NCBI GenBank assembly: GCA_009192285.1
Contig: CM018603.1
Location: 6,445,613-6,509,612, forward strand
Origin: Morchella semilibera
Taxonomy: Eukaryota > Ascomycota > Pezizomycetes > Pezizales > Morchellaceae
Direction: 5' to 3'
Length of the DNA: 64,000 nt
Shown here: positions 9,727-20,017 of the stretch, piece by piece
How the letters are laid out: each line of letters starts with the position of its first letter
Numbering within the stretch: position 1 is the stretch's first letter
Notes under the pieces: generated by a model
Databases searched by the model: none
What the model was told of the DNA's origin: nothing
The model's input: only the letters and a program-made list of their open reading frames with translations
Program-made: the position numbers and the translations under genes

Positions 9727-11627
9727 TCAAATCAAAGCGATCAGCCCAGCAACAACAGCAACGAAGCCGATCATGCCGGGCCTATTAATTCCCGCAGCGC
9801 CAGTAGAAAGAGGTGGTGCGGTGCTAAACATGCTTGTTAGCGTCATTCGTGTCAATGATCAATGTTACATGAAATTGTTAACTTACCTAGAGGGAGTAGT
9901 AACTGGAGCGGTAGGAACTAAAGAAGTAGGGACAGTCGTATTGCCTGAAGGCGTAGAGACAGTTACGACAGTCCCTGACACAGGGGGAACACTGCTAGTC
10001 ACTACTGGAGGAACAACCACCGTAAAACTGCTAGTCACAACAGTTGGCACAGTGTAAGTTGGTGGTACCGGGCTATATGTGACACAGGTTGTGGTGGTGT
10101 AGTAGCTGGTCACCGGGGTACAAGCAGCACATGGCTTGGTCACAATATAAGTGGTTGTTGTGAAAATACTGGTATCAGGCTTAGTGTGCGTGTACGGAGG
10201 GGGGACCCAGATTGTGGTGGTGAGCGCCGGAGGGGTAGATGTTGATGGGCAGTAAGTTGAAGTGATGGTGTTCGTAAGTGTCTTGGTGATTGATGTGACG
10301 GAAGTATAGGTACTGCTCTCACTGGTGTATGTCTTAGTGACTGGTATGCACGTTGTGAGTGTCGAAATCGTGGTGTAAGTGATCGTCGTCTTTGAAGTGA
10401 CGGGCGTGGAGGTAGTGCATGGAGTAGAGACTGATAGGGGAGGAACAGTTATCGAGCTTGTGGTGCAAGGGGTCGACGTTGGAGGGGTGGGGGGGTACGA
10501 GTGAGATGTGGTGAAAGGGGTCGACGTTGGAGGGGTGGGAGGGTGCGAGTGAGATGTGGTGTTCCATGCCGGAGGTGGTGGTAATGTAGTCGTGGAGCTT
10601 GTCGTGCATGGGGTTGAACTCGGGGGAGGCGGTGGAGGAGTGTAAATTGTCGAGGACGACCATGAGGATGGTGGTGGAGGAGGAGGAGTGTAAACTGTAG
10701 TAGAAGACGACCAAGACGACGATGAGGAAGAAGTAGTCGACGTTGTGCACGATGTCGAAGTCAAGGACGGTGGAGGAGGAGGAGGAGTGTAAACTGTAGT
10801 AGAAGACGACCAAGACGACGATGAGGAAGAAGTAGTCGACGTTGTGCACGATGTCGAAGTCGAGGACGGTGGAGGAGGAGGAGGAGTGTAAACTGTAGTA
10901 GAAGACGACCAAGACGACGATGAGGAAGAAGTAGTCGACGTTGTGCACGATGTCGAGGTCGAGGACGGTGGGGGCGGCGGTGGGGTGGTACTAGTTGTAG
11001 TACATGAGGTCGAGGTTGTCGGAGGGGGAGGAGGATGGGAGTGCGAAGACGAAGAACTCAATGAAGAGCTCGACCACGAACTCGGAGGAGGTGGTGTGTA
11101 TAATGAAGATGTGGAAGAGGTTGAAGAGGTTGAAGGAGGTGGTGGGGGTGGTGTATAGACTGAAGTTGATGTAGTGCAAGAGGTTGAAGGAGGTGGTGGG
11201 GTGGTGTATAGACTGAAGTTGATGTAGTGCAAGAGGTTGAAATCGACGAAGATGGAGGAGGAGGCGGTGGTGGTGTGTAAACTGAGGTCCAGGAGGATGA
11301 AGAGGACGAAGGAGGAGGAGGCGTGTAAATTGAGGTCCACGAAGAGGAGGAAGGCGGAGGCGGAGGAGGGTAGTATTCCGAGCTCGTAGAAGTGGTACAA
11401 GACGTCGAGCTTGAAGTTGGTGGATAGTAGGTAGAGCTGGTGGTAGTCGTGCAGGAAGTCGAAGTACTAATCTCATAATCCGGGGTTGTATAATGATCCC
11501 AACCCCCTCCCTCTCCACCTCCACCTCCATATCCACCATGATATCCACCATGATCTCCATCATCTCCTGCAATTGCTCCAACTGCCGCGAGGGCAAGCAA
11601 GCTGATAACACGAACTGAGTTAATCAT
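9727..11627 (-). CDS. GPI-anchored Ser/Thr/Pro-rich cell-wall mucin
   Basis: The start is Met at 11627-11625, followed by a signal peptide (MINSVRVISLLALAAVGAIA) and a Gly/His-rich segment. The long body is made of S/T-rich and P-rich blocks (STSCTTSTSVYTPPPPPP type). A single intron at 9886-9824 (GTAAGT...TTTAG) leads to a last exon at 9823-9727. That exon encodes NRPGMIGFVAVAGLIALI and stop, a typical GPI-attachment tail. Mature proteins of this type are heavily O-mannosylated and sit in the wall or on the plasma membrane; that role is inferred. The body contains three 99-nt tandem units (33 residues each) at 10688-10984. Two shorter direct units lie at about 11134-11240. They differ by one base in a G run (five G at 11144-11148, four at 11198-11201), so the N-terminal and C-terminal frames do not join as written. 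Either the assembly has a homopolymer error or this allele encodes a short secreted form of about 189 residues without an anchor. Confidence 0.8.
10688..10984 (-). repeat. Three 99-bp in-frame tandem repeats in the mucin
   Basis: Units begin at 10688, 10787 and 10886 with an exact 99-bp period and very few differences between them. Each encodes 33 residues: S/T-rich, one Trp, one Cys and a run of six Pro. The near-identity suggests recent unit duplication, and copy number probably varies between strains. Confidence 0.88.
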
Positions 11628-11678
11628 TTTGTTTGGTTCAATATATCCTTCCGTTCTCAATTGAGGTTGAAGTATATG

Positions 11679-11686
11679 CTTTTATA
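11679..11686 (-). promoter_or_regulatory. TATA box of the wall mucin gene
   Basis: The minus strand reads TATAAAAG about 52 bases upstream of the start codon, a strong TATA element at a suitable distance for a short leader. Confidence 0.55.
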
Positions 11687-13639
11687 TTCTCCGACTCGAC
11701 TAACGATGCAAGTCGGACTAAGTAAATAGCGAGGGAGATATCGAACACAAAAGCGAGTGTTTGTGTAGAAAGATATTTTTCGACAGCGAATGACTTTGAC
11801 GACAAACGATAAGGAAGAGATGGTGAAGAGAAATATGACCGAGGAGTCACAGGTTCTTTATACTATCATGAGTAGAAAGATGATCCATAGAGCAGATATC
11901 GAGTGACTGGGAGGCTAAGCCTGTAGACACCTGATTTGGAAAATCCGGTGAGACAACCCCCACATGTAGGCTTGACCCAAACCTCAGGCTTGCTATGCTG
12001 CGGCCCCGCATCATTACAGCCGTCTGGCATGTAAATATAATATATCCTACATATAGGGATATGAGTATGGTACCCGTCTAGGCGTTTTAACCAAATAAGT
12101 AGGTCTGGAACTACCAATTAAGTAGGTCTGGAACTAGCAATTGACAAGTGAACATACTAGTAGATTTAATGTCAGATATAGAAAAACAAAGAAGCAGTGT
12201 CTCACCCGAATTTGGCAGAAAAAAAAACGATCGACTTACGATCTTGGTAACAGCAACAACAAAATACATGAGCTTGATTGAATTCATTTTATGGAAAGCA
12301 TCTAGCGTTCGCTCATTCGCCTTGATCGCGAACTAAGGGCTGCCTGAATGGATTTGTGGGAACCCCCCAAAGCGGCGGGGGGTGGCCCAAGTCGAGTGCT
12401 GCGGTAGTTGCCAGCACATCCTTTGCTAACGGGCGTAGAGGATCAAGTCTATTTTGAGGTAGGTATTGCTGATTTGGGAATGGACAGTACTAAATTGAGA
12501 ATGATTATTGATCCAAAGTGGATGTCGTCCTTATTTTACAAAGAAAAATATTTGTATACGGAAAGAGACGTCCATAAAGAGAAAATAAAAGAGGGCATCA
12601 TCCCGATAAGGAAAGAATGAGACTGAATAAGGGAAGATAGTTCTTTTATCTGGAGACATATTCCAGCATATTCTAGCAGGTATGTATGCACTCTCTCATC
12701 CGCTCACTACTGAATAGGAAATCTACAAACAAGGATGAGGTTTTTTTTGCATGTTTCCGGGGGCATGGGCGGCGGTGTCCTCCAGTTGTCTTACTGTCTC
12801 AGTGCCGGGCCGGATGCAATACTACCTACCTTGCCCCTTCCCGATCGACGTGCATGACATGCATGGATTGATATGAGAACGTCTTACGGATACATCTGTG
12901 TTTTTGGTGGGATGGTAATAAGCGTCATTGGTTGCAGGGTTCCATTCTGGGTGCGTTCCTAAAAAAAGAATAGATCAAGCGAGGGAGGCACAGGGTGGAT
13001 CCCGGTGAACATACTCTACTGACTGACATAACAGTTGAGACTTGGCGATGTCTCAGTTACTGGTTTGAAGGACGATAGCAACTGCACTTCAAGTTTAGAT
13101 ATGTGCTAGCCCCATACCCATTCCCTACGGGCAGCCTATATGTGCATAGGTATGCGCTCTGGCTCGTCTCTGCTCGTAGGGGATGTAGTTGTGGTTTGCC
13201 CTAGAGTGTCTAAGGCGGGTAAGCTTAGGGCCCGTTTGGCAACAGGAAAAATGCCAGTCCACATTCCACCCACATCTTCCACTCTATGGTTAACAGGTTT
13301 CTTCCTATCGTTTAAAAGTGACTTTCTCACCCGCTTAATTGGCCCTGAACCTTGCGGTGTAACAAAAGTAAATATCACCTCATTACCCAATGGTATCTGA
13401 GTGGTAGCTATCGTTATTCAGCAAAATCTTTATTAGATCCAATCGTCCAGGCTGAAATGGGTGGATGCAGCCTATCATGAGAAATATCGATAGTGATTAG
13501 TATTGCGAAAGCCCTCATCACAAGGGTGGACAGAACCTAATTACTATATATAGGCTTTAACAATTCTGCCCCACACAACAAGCTTTTATCACATAGGCGA
13601 GCCTCTTTACGAGATTTAAATTATGTGCAGGGACCCTAA
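11687..13639. other. Intergenic region between mucin and DML1
   Basis: No gene can be supported. The open frames are short and incoherent. The sequence GTAGGTCTGGAACTA occurs twice, 25 bases apart, near 12098-12136. Confidence 0.5.
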
Positions 13640-15930
13640 CTAATCATCGTCATCATCAGACCCGCTGTTGTACCCCTCCTCATAAGCTTCCGCGAATTCC
13701 CCTAGATCGTTTAAAAGAGCTTCTCTTTCATCAACACTAACTACTCGTGACACGAGATCTTTGACGTTTTTCAGTCGCGAGATTACTTTAGATGATGTTG
13801 AGAGCTTGGTGCTGATCCTGCCAAGGCAAGGCCTACCAAGGACTGAGCCGTCAAGGACACGCCCAGAAAATATGGCGGGGAAACTGTCAATTATTGGGTA
13901 TGTAAACTGCGTAAAATAACTACATCACCGTTAGTGGTTTGATAAAGAGAAGTTGCGTTATAGTGTGAGATGTAAATGATCCTTGAAGGGCCTGGAAGAA
14001 ACTTGCTGCTGTAGGGATTGGCAGTGATTGTGCGCTGACATGCACATTGGTGATGTAGCCTGAACGCACATCCCACCGCCCCACTCTCTAAGAAGTTACA
14101 TGCACAGCACGATATAATACAGAAGTAAGATAAGAATGAAGGCTGGGAAATGAAGCGGCTCAGTTGAGGGAACAATTGTGGTGGCGTTGTGGACAAAAAA
14201 AAAAGAGCAAAGAGAACATTTGGGGAAGAAGAAAAGAAAAGAAAAAGAACCTCACCTTCCGAGAATAGCGTCACGCCTATCATGTGCTGATCTAGTTTTC
14301 CTAGAAGTAGCTGCCGTCTCTTCCATAACCTGTCCCTCGTCGAATCCTCTCCTAACTTCCGCTTCCGCAAAGATGTGTCCATCACCATCAATTCTTTTTC
14401 GTCTAATCCTGGTACTACTCGAATCCCATGAGAGTTCGATTTTTGGTGCCGAGTCCCGCCGTGAGTTGGGTACTGTTGGCAATGGCGCACCGTCCGATTT
14501 TTGATCTTCCATATTGTCGATAGACATAGTAAAGCTGGCAATCTTCTGACTCCCACTGACATTGAGTAGGGCAGTCATATCTCCTAAGCTCCCCAATCTG
14601 CCAGCACTACCGCTATCACGAATACGAGTGGGTAAAATACAGGTCTCAAGTGCTACTGATAATAACCCGCTCACATGCCATTTCGAGGAATTGTCCATTA
14701 TGAGGTAGGGTGGAACTTTAGGAGGTGGGGCCCGGAGAGGAACATAAAGAGATGTCAAAGGGACTATCCCTGATAAAGAGTACGCGAGGTCAACTGTCCG
14801 CTTGATCTCTTGTTCCTATTTACAGTCAGCCTTGACTGTTTAATCCCGGAATACGAGGTGAGGCGATTGTTCTAGTACAAACTCTCACAAACAACAACTC
14901 TGACGACGGCTATGGTAAAATTGGTAACAAAACTGGAAAACTTACCCTAGGAACCTTATCTCTACCTTCCAATCCCCAGGTCACAATGGAGGTTTTAGAG
15001 TACTCGTCTCTTAGAGCAGCAGCATATTCTGAGGCAAACCCACCCCAAGCATCGTCGGTGGATGTCATAATTTGTATACCCTGCATCTGATCACACTCCT
15101 CTGCAAATAACCTAAAGTCCCTATCGATCAAGTCGTGTTCCATGTGCAAATTATGAAAAAGAGCCTTTCCTAGGCCGAAACCCTTGAAAGGTACAACCTT
15201 TGAATCGAGCTCATACTCATTGATTTGAATTGATGAGCGCGGATGGTAATATACTCTATTGAAGTCACTCCAGTAACGAATTGATGATGTGTCTAGCTCG
15301 GGAGCGGGAATTCCCTAAACATAGCACCTCACAACTGTGAATACGTGTGAGGAGTTTCGGAGAGCAAGATCTAGACGCTCACAGCTTCGAGGTTTTTCTG
15401 GTATTCAATTGGTTCGATGGGGGTCTCTCTTTGTATAGTTGTCCCGCGATCCCTAATACACGCAAGAAACCTTAGCGCTCGAGATTCATTTTGTAGAAAT
15501 AGGTTAACACATGTACCCACCATAGTCCTTGAGGAATTCCACCTGCAGCTTCCTCCATTTGATCATAAAGAGCATTTATCTTTCGCATGGACCCAAATCC
15601 ACCTATTTCAAAAGAGTCAGCGAGAACCAAACCAAACAACCCAACTACCTATGTTGCGACCATATACCTTTTAGATCGTAGATCAAGGCTCTTGGAGTAT
15701 ATGTTTCCACACCACCAGCCCCGATACCAGCGCGAAAGTGGACGTCATGATCAATGGGGCTGGGACTCTCATCCTCGGTGTACGTGAAATATGATTCCTA
15801 GAGGATATCGTGGACATCAACTACTGTGCTACCCGACCTTTCAAGAAGATAGGCTTACTTGCGTGTTCCAGAAGTGAGTTCCTAAGTAGTTAGCTTGGTG
15901 CCCTAGTTGTAGGGTGATGATTTCATGCAT
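13640..15930 (-). CDS. DML1: Dml1/Misato family protein
   Basis: Seven exons: 15930-15859, 15797-15668, 15602-15521, 15452-15383, 15314-14946, 14815-14256 and 13919-13640. All phases close and give 520 residues, a usual length for the family. The N-terminus [20 protein letters not shown] is the tubulin-like start of Misato proteins. It is followed by [54 protein letters not shown], the hallmark [14 protein letters not shown] and [10 protein letters not shown], and [19 protein letters not shown]. The protein ends in an acidic [13 protein letters not shown] tail. Dml1/Misato combines tubulin- and myosin-like segments and is linked in yeast to mitochondrial DNA inheritance and in animals to mitochondrial distribution and chaperonin interaction. 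Most introns are 60-130 nt. The last (13920-14255) is 336 nt, unusually long here, and uses a GATGTAG acceptor that gives the conserved reading [16 protein letters not shown]. Confidence 0.93.
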
Positions 15931-16910
15931 TTATTCGGCACGAGTGGTCGGTTGGGAGGTGGTTGAGATTTCGACGAAAGGTCTAGAACTGGGTCAAAGA
16001 CATAAATCTTATAACAAAGCTCTAAAGCTGGATATAAAGTTGTGCAGTCCGCCGATGTTTGAGGATGGGCTGAAAGTGCTAGAGTTTACTTGCGATGTTA
16101 AAGTTCTTTGGTCACGTGATCACATCTACCATGATGATTGGCTTGACTACTGCCAAGAGTAAATCGAGGGAAAAGATGTCCACCCTTATCTGATTGCAGC
16201 TGTGTCATGAAGTATCACTCGACTTTGCGGGATTATTTTGATACCGTATGAGAATTAATTACATGTAATTAACTGACCATAAGACTATATGTAGGCAGGT
16301 CTTATATACTAAACCAATGAAACATACCCGACAAACCCCTAGACACTACCAAATATCACTATGACTTTTCCATGCCTTGGAAGTCCAAAATTAATTATGA
16401 TAATCGTATTGCATTGGAGTAAATTTGAAGGGGGTTACGCGGGCATAAAAGGCTCTTTTCTTGCAAGGCTACTTACAAAAGTTAGCTAATGATACAAATA
16501 AAACATCATCGCTAGCCGATTCAGAGCTCATGATCCGTGGAGCCGTCTTAATTTGGACTCTGTAGTATGTATATATTCGTAGAGCAACATTATTGTCTAG
16601 TTTCGTAAATGCTGCCAAAAGTATAAGCAAGAAGGAGCTTGAGCTTGGTACGGATTTCTTGCCTTGAATGTATGTATTACTCTACTTGCCTGAACTACAT
16701 GTAGTACCCATCCCCCACTTTGAATGCACGATTTATTGGTAAGCTGATGTGACTAGGGATGTTACATTTTTAGCAAAGAAATAACTTTACGTCATAAGTC
16801 GCCTCTATCGCAAATTGTTGCACAGAACTATTTCAAATTTTTCCCACTCTTATGTAGGGAGCTAGGATATTACAACTGTTCCCAGACGGCCCAAGAATTC
16901 ACCATAGATC
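15931..16910. other. Intergenic region between DML1 and its downstream neighbour
   Basis: It holds the DML1 promoter and the 3' flank of the unknown gene at 16911. An 82-codon plus-strand frame at 15914-16162 overlaps the DML1 start and shows no motif. One TACATGTA palindrome lies at 16696-16703. Confidence 0.5.
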
Positions 16911-19229
16911 CTAATCCAAAAGCAGATCCTCGCTCAAGCACCCATCATCATGATGGTATTTACTGGGGCTCCATGAAACCAATTGCTCACAACCATCCGT
17001 TGAGGATTGAATGCTGCCGAAAAAATCGGTTTGCTTCGTGCCGTACGGGTCCATCTTCTCATCCGTTGATGAATGGCTGACGCCTTTAGAGTGTCCTCTA
17101 CTTATTCTAGCATCGGCCATGCAGTCTAAGGCGCCAGAAAACCTTTGTTGTCGATCGGGTGGTGTGGTAGAATAAGAATCGCCAAGATATGGATCTGTAT
17201 CTAGTGCCCCTGTAGTATATTGAGTATTATATGATGTGAAACCACGGGGTTGTGCTTGATGTATTGCGCTACTACTTATGGATCTTGATAGCGCTGGACT
17301 AGGGCCAATTATATCGTCATATCCGCCGAGGAGGTTAAGCTTCATTGATTCGTCGGGAATTGATGAATATGTCTGAGGGTACACCTTGGCAGGTGTAAGG
17401 GCTGGAGTTTTCAAATCAGGTCCATCCCTCACAAGACCTCCTTCCCACGTGGTATGTGTCCTAATAGCACCTAACATTGGGGGACCGCCAAGTGAAGGGC
17501 TCCGGGTTGGGTTCGTCTGGAGGCTATGATTGAACCTTTTAGGCGTGGTTATATTAAGAGTATGTTCGGGGAGAGCTGTGTATTTTGATTGGTGGGATGT
17601 ATTTCGCAACTTCTTCCCTAAATCAACACCGCCGAACGTCTCTCTCGCTTCTCGTTCAGGATATATAGATCTATCCACTATCTTTTTAATCGGTTTAGAC
17701 GAGTAATCCGTTGGGTGTTCCGACTTAGAGAAGGTATTGAGCTCGTCCCTAACTTCTTCTACAGCCTCAGAGAGTTCCTTCACGGCCGCGATAACATAGT
17801 CTAATGGGATCTCCCTAAGACTCCTGAGTACATGATCTTTCAAGCAATTATTTTGTAATTTAACTTCAAAGGTGTTTTCAGGCCCGTCTTCCACTTCAAG
17901 GATAGTTACTTTAATATTTCCACGCATCCAGGTTGTTTCTTTGAAAGTCCTGGACTCTGCAAGGACTAAAGGCTTAAACCCATGCTCAAGCGCAACCGCA
18001 GAATTGACCAAAAGGCCTCTCTTGCTCGAATACCTGTAACTCCGACTAATGCGCTCCTTAGTTTTATGCATGCCTTCGGCAGTATCGGCACATTCGCGGG
18101 CGTTGGCAACGATTGAAAGTTTGAAATCAAATATCTTGGCTGGGTTGTGAATTGTGACCGAAAATGGACTCTTTTTAAGTATGCGTATTTTGTCGAGTTC
18201 AAGAGATCTTGCTTTTTCTGATATCATCAGCAACTTTCACCTCAAGATTAGAGGTGACTTACTATCACCATCCCCCTCTCCCTTAAGTATATCAAGCGAC
18301 CAGATATTTGTGTAGGAATTCCCATCTTTATGTCCCACGATATGCTGAATCTTGACGGTTTTAAAAGTGTTTCCTTCCCTATTATATCTGAGTTTGGGTA
18401 AAGTGGCCCCCAAATGTTCGATAAGGCATGTATCTAGATATTTGCGGAAATAAGATACAGTTTGTTTGAGGTGACAGAAATTGTTGATAGGAAGTTTTGT
18501 GCCATCGAGTGGATAATTGTCGGTGTTTTCGTAAAATATGACCTTTCCAATACTCAACTGTACACATTCGTGAGTATAAACATCATCTCATGGACAAACA
18601 AGTAATTGGTACCTCCAACTTAAAGTAATCCTCTGCTCCCGGGGCCAGTCGTCTTAATTGAGCCACAAAAACTCTACTAGTCTCACGGATGACTTCAGGA
18701 GCAAATTCCCACTCAACAAAACTCTTCATATCCCACATGCTGCGCTTGCCGATCCCGCCCTCCTCATTCCTAAACTCGTTTATATGAACGGGATCTAGGA
18801 CATAAGCGTTGGGCATATTCTCCTGCAAGATGTTTCCGTCATCAAATCTACGGAAAACAACGCCATTGGTGAATTCCTTGCCCAGAAGCTTTACTTCCTC
18901 TTCAGCAACTTCATCAACGATGGGCGCGCCCGTTTCGGGGTTGCTGAGATAGTTGAATAACTCATGAATCTTAGTATACGCCCTTTTGACATCCTTGGGC
19001 CGACCATGAATGAAAAGAGCATTGTCCTTCTTTTCATACTCAATACGAGTGTTTGTTTCGGTTTCGACCCTATTATGAACGGGAGTTACAGTTACATCAT
19101 CTAGGTCCTTTCATAAACGGGTAATATCTCTTACTTTTTTAAGTATTCATCACAAATAGGAATTTTATTGACTGCTTTTTCCGAGTATTGTTCGAGCGAG
19201 ATGCGTATCTCCGTGGTGACCATGGCCAT
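16911..19229 (-). CDS. Unknown fungal protein with a KH-like N-terminal segment
   Basis: I do not recognise an exact family. Four exons fit by phase: 19229-19135, 19069-18613, 18557-18263 and 18217-16911 (717 residues). The introns are 65, 55 and 45 nt; the last is near the lower limit for splicing. After MAMVTTEIRISLEQY, the residues around 25-75 (TNTRIEYEKKDNALFIHG, then RPKDVKRAYTKIHELF) look like a KH-type RNA-binding fold: beta strand, a short glycine loop, a helix. A middle domain follows with FVEWEFAPEVIRETSRVF, RLAPGAEDYFKLE, VIFYENTDNYPLDGTKLP and NIWSLDILKGEG. The last 250 residues are low-complexity, Ser/Pro-rich and look disordered. The gene lies between DML1 and NRDE2, and its promoter region carries two MITEs. 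RNA binding is an inference from the fold pattern only. The start is the first ATG in frame; an upstream exon cannot be excluded. Confidence 0.68.
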
Positions 19230-19525
19230 AGAATCAAACCCTGTGGTCGTTTTAGCCAATGGTAAGGTTTGAGAAGTAAAACGAAAATGCAGAAGCTTAA
19301 GCGTTCGTGAGGTCTCACTCTATGTTCGCCCAAAGGAGCGACGATGGGGGTTGTATCAGAAGGGAAGTGGGGTTGCGTGGAGCGGAGACAGTATACTCTA
19401 CACTGAGCGAACTGTAGTGTGTTTGTGCTGAGGATGAGACTAACCGTACGGTGGGATGTGGTAAATGCCGAAAGGTGTGAGTATTCATTCATACGTGCGG
19501 CAGTACCCGCTGTGGGTCAGTTATG

Positions 19526-19666
19526 TACTCGCTATCCTCTATAAGAACCTGAAAATGCAAGTGACAGTTACAAGGATCATTTGTATGTAGTGGCGCCGTT
19601 CTCCCATAGGAATTATCCCTGCCTTATTCACCTGCATTTTCAGGTTCTTATGGAGGATAACGAGTA
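19526..19666. mobile_element. 141-bp MITE with TA duplication
   Basis: The 34-bp arms (19526-19559 and 19633-19666) pair with about two mismatches. The left arm begins TACTCGCTATCCTC and runs to AACCTGAAAATGCA. The outer TA on both sides is probably the duplicated target, as in Tc1/mariner-type MITEs. There is no coding capacity. A similar single arm is seen near 44256-44292. Confidence 0.8.
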
Positions 19667-19725
19667 TATAGTCGAATTCAAACATTTGAATTGCACGTGA
19701 TTATTTTTCCAGGCCCCCAATATTA

Positions 19726-19896
19726 CAGTACCAAAAAGAGGGGCGGGATCACTACGGTATTCCCGTTGATACGCTAGAAATGCGGTAAGAATACGGTATT
19801 TGTACAGTACACTTCCTCTAATGCCGGTTTAATTCGGTATTTGTCATTAAATTCCGTAGTCCTATGGTAGTGATTTCACCCCATTTTTTCATACTG
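19726..19896. mobile_element. CAGTACC MITE, copy A (171 bp)
   Basis: Terminal repeats of about 30 bp: CAGTACCAAAAAGAGGGG at the left, and a right end reading TTTCATACTG after GTAGTGATTTCACCCC. TA dinucleotides flank it at 19724-19725 and 19897-19898. A second copy lies at 49801-49977. It is non-coding and of Tc1/mariner-like style. It sits between NRDE2 and the promoter of the KH-like gene, next to the MITE at 19526. Confidence 0.82.
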
Positions 19897-20017
19897 TAGA
19901 TACCAATTACAAAGTATACATATAGGTACATGTACATACATGTATTTACTTTGAAAGAAAGAAATTGTACTACATGTATGAGCGTATCTAAACCACATAA
20001 TCTGATTAACTGATCTA

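Noticed and set aside
10943-11158. Acidic/Gly-rich plus-strand ORFs opposite the mucin gene
   Set aside because: They are shadows of the Ser/Thr/Pro codon repeats of the minus-strand gene.
13220-13400. GGGCCCGTTTGGCAAC, which resembles a hAT-type MITE end
   Set aside because: No inverted partner or duplication was found nearby.
13891-14562. 223-codon minus-strand ORF over the DML1 last intron
   Set aside because: It is in a different frame from DML1 exon 6 and mostly translates the intron; it has no motif.
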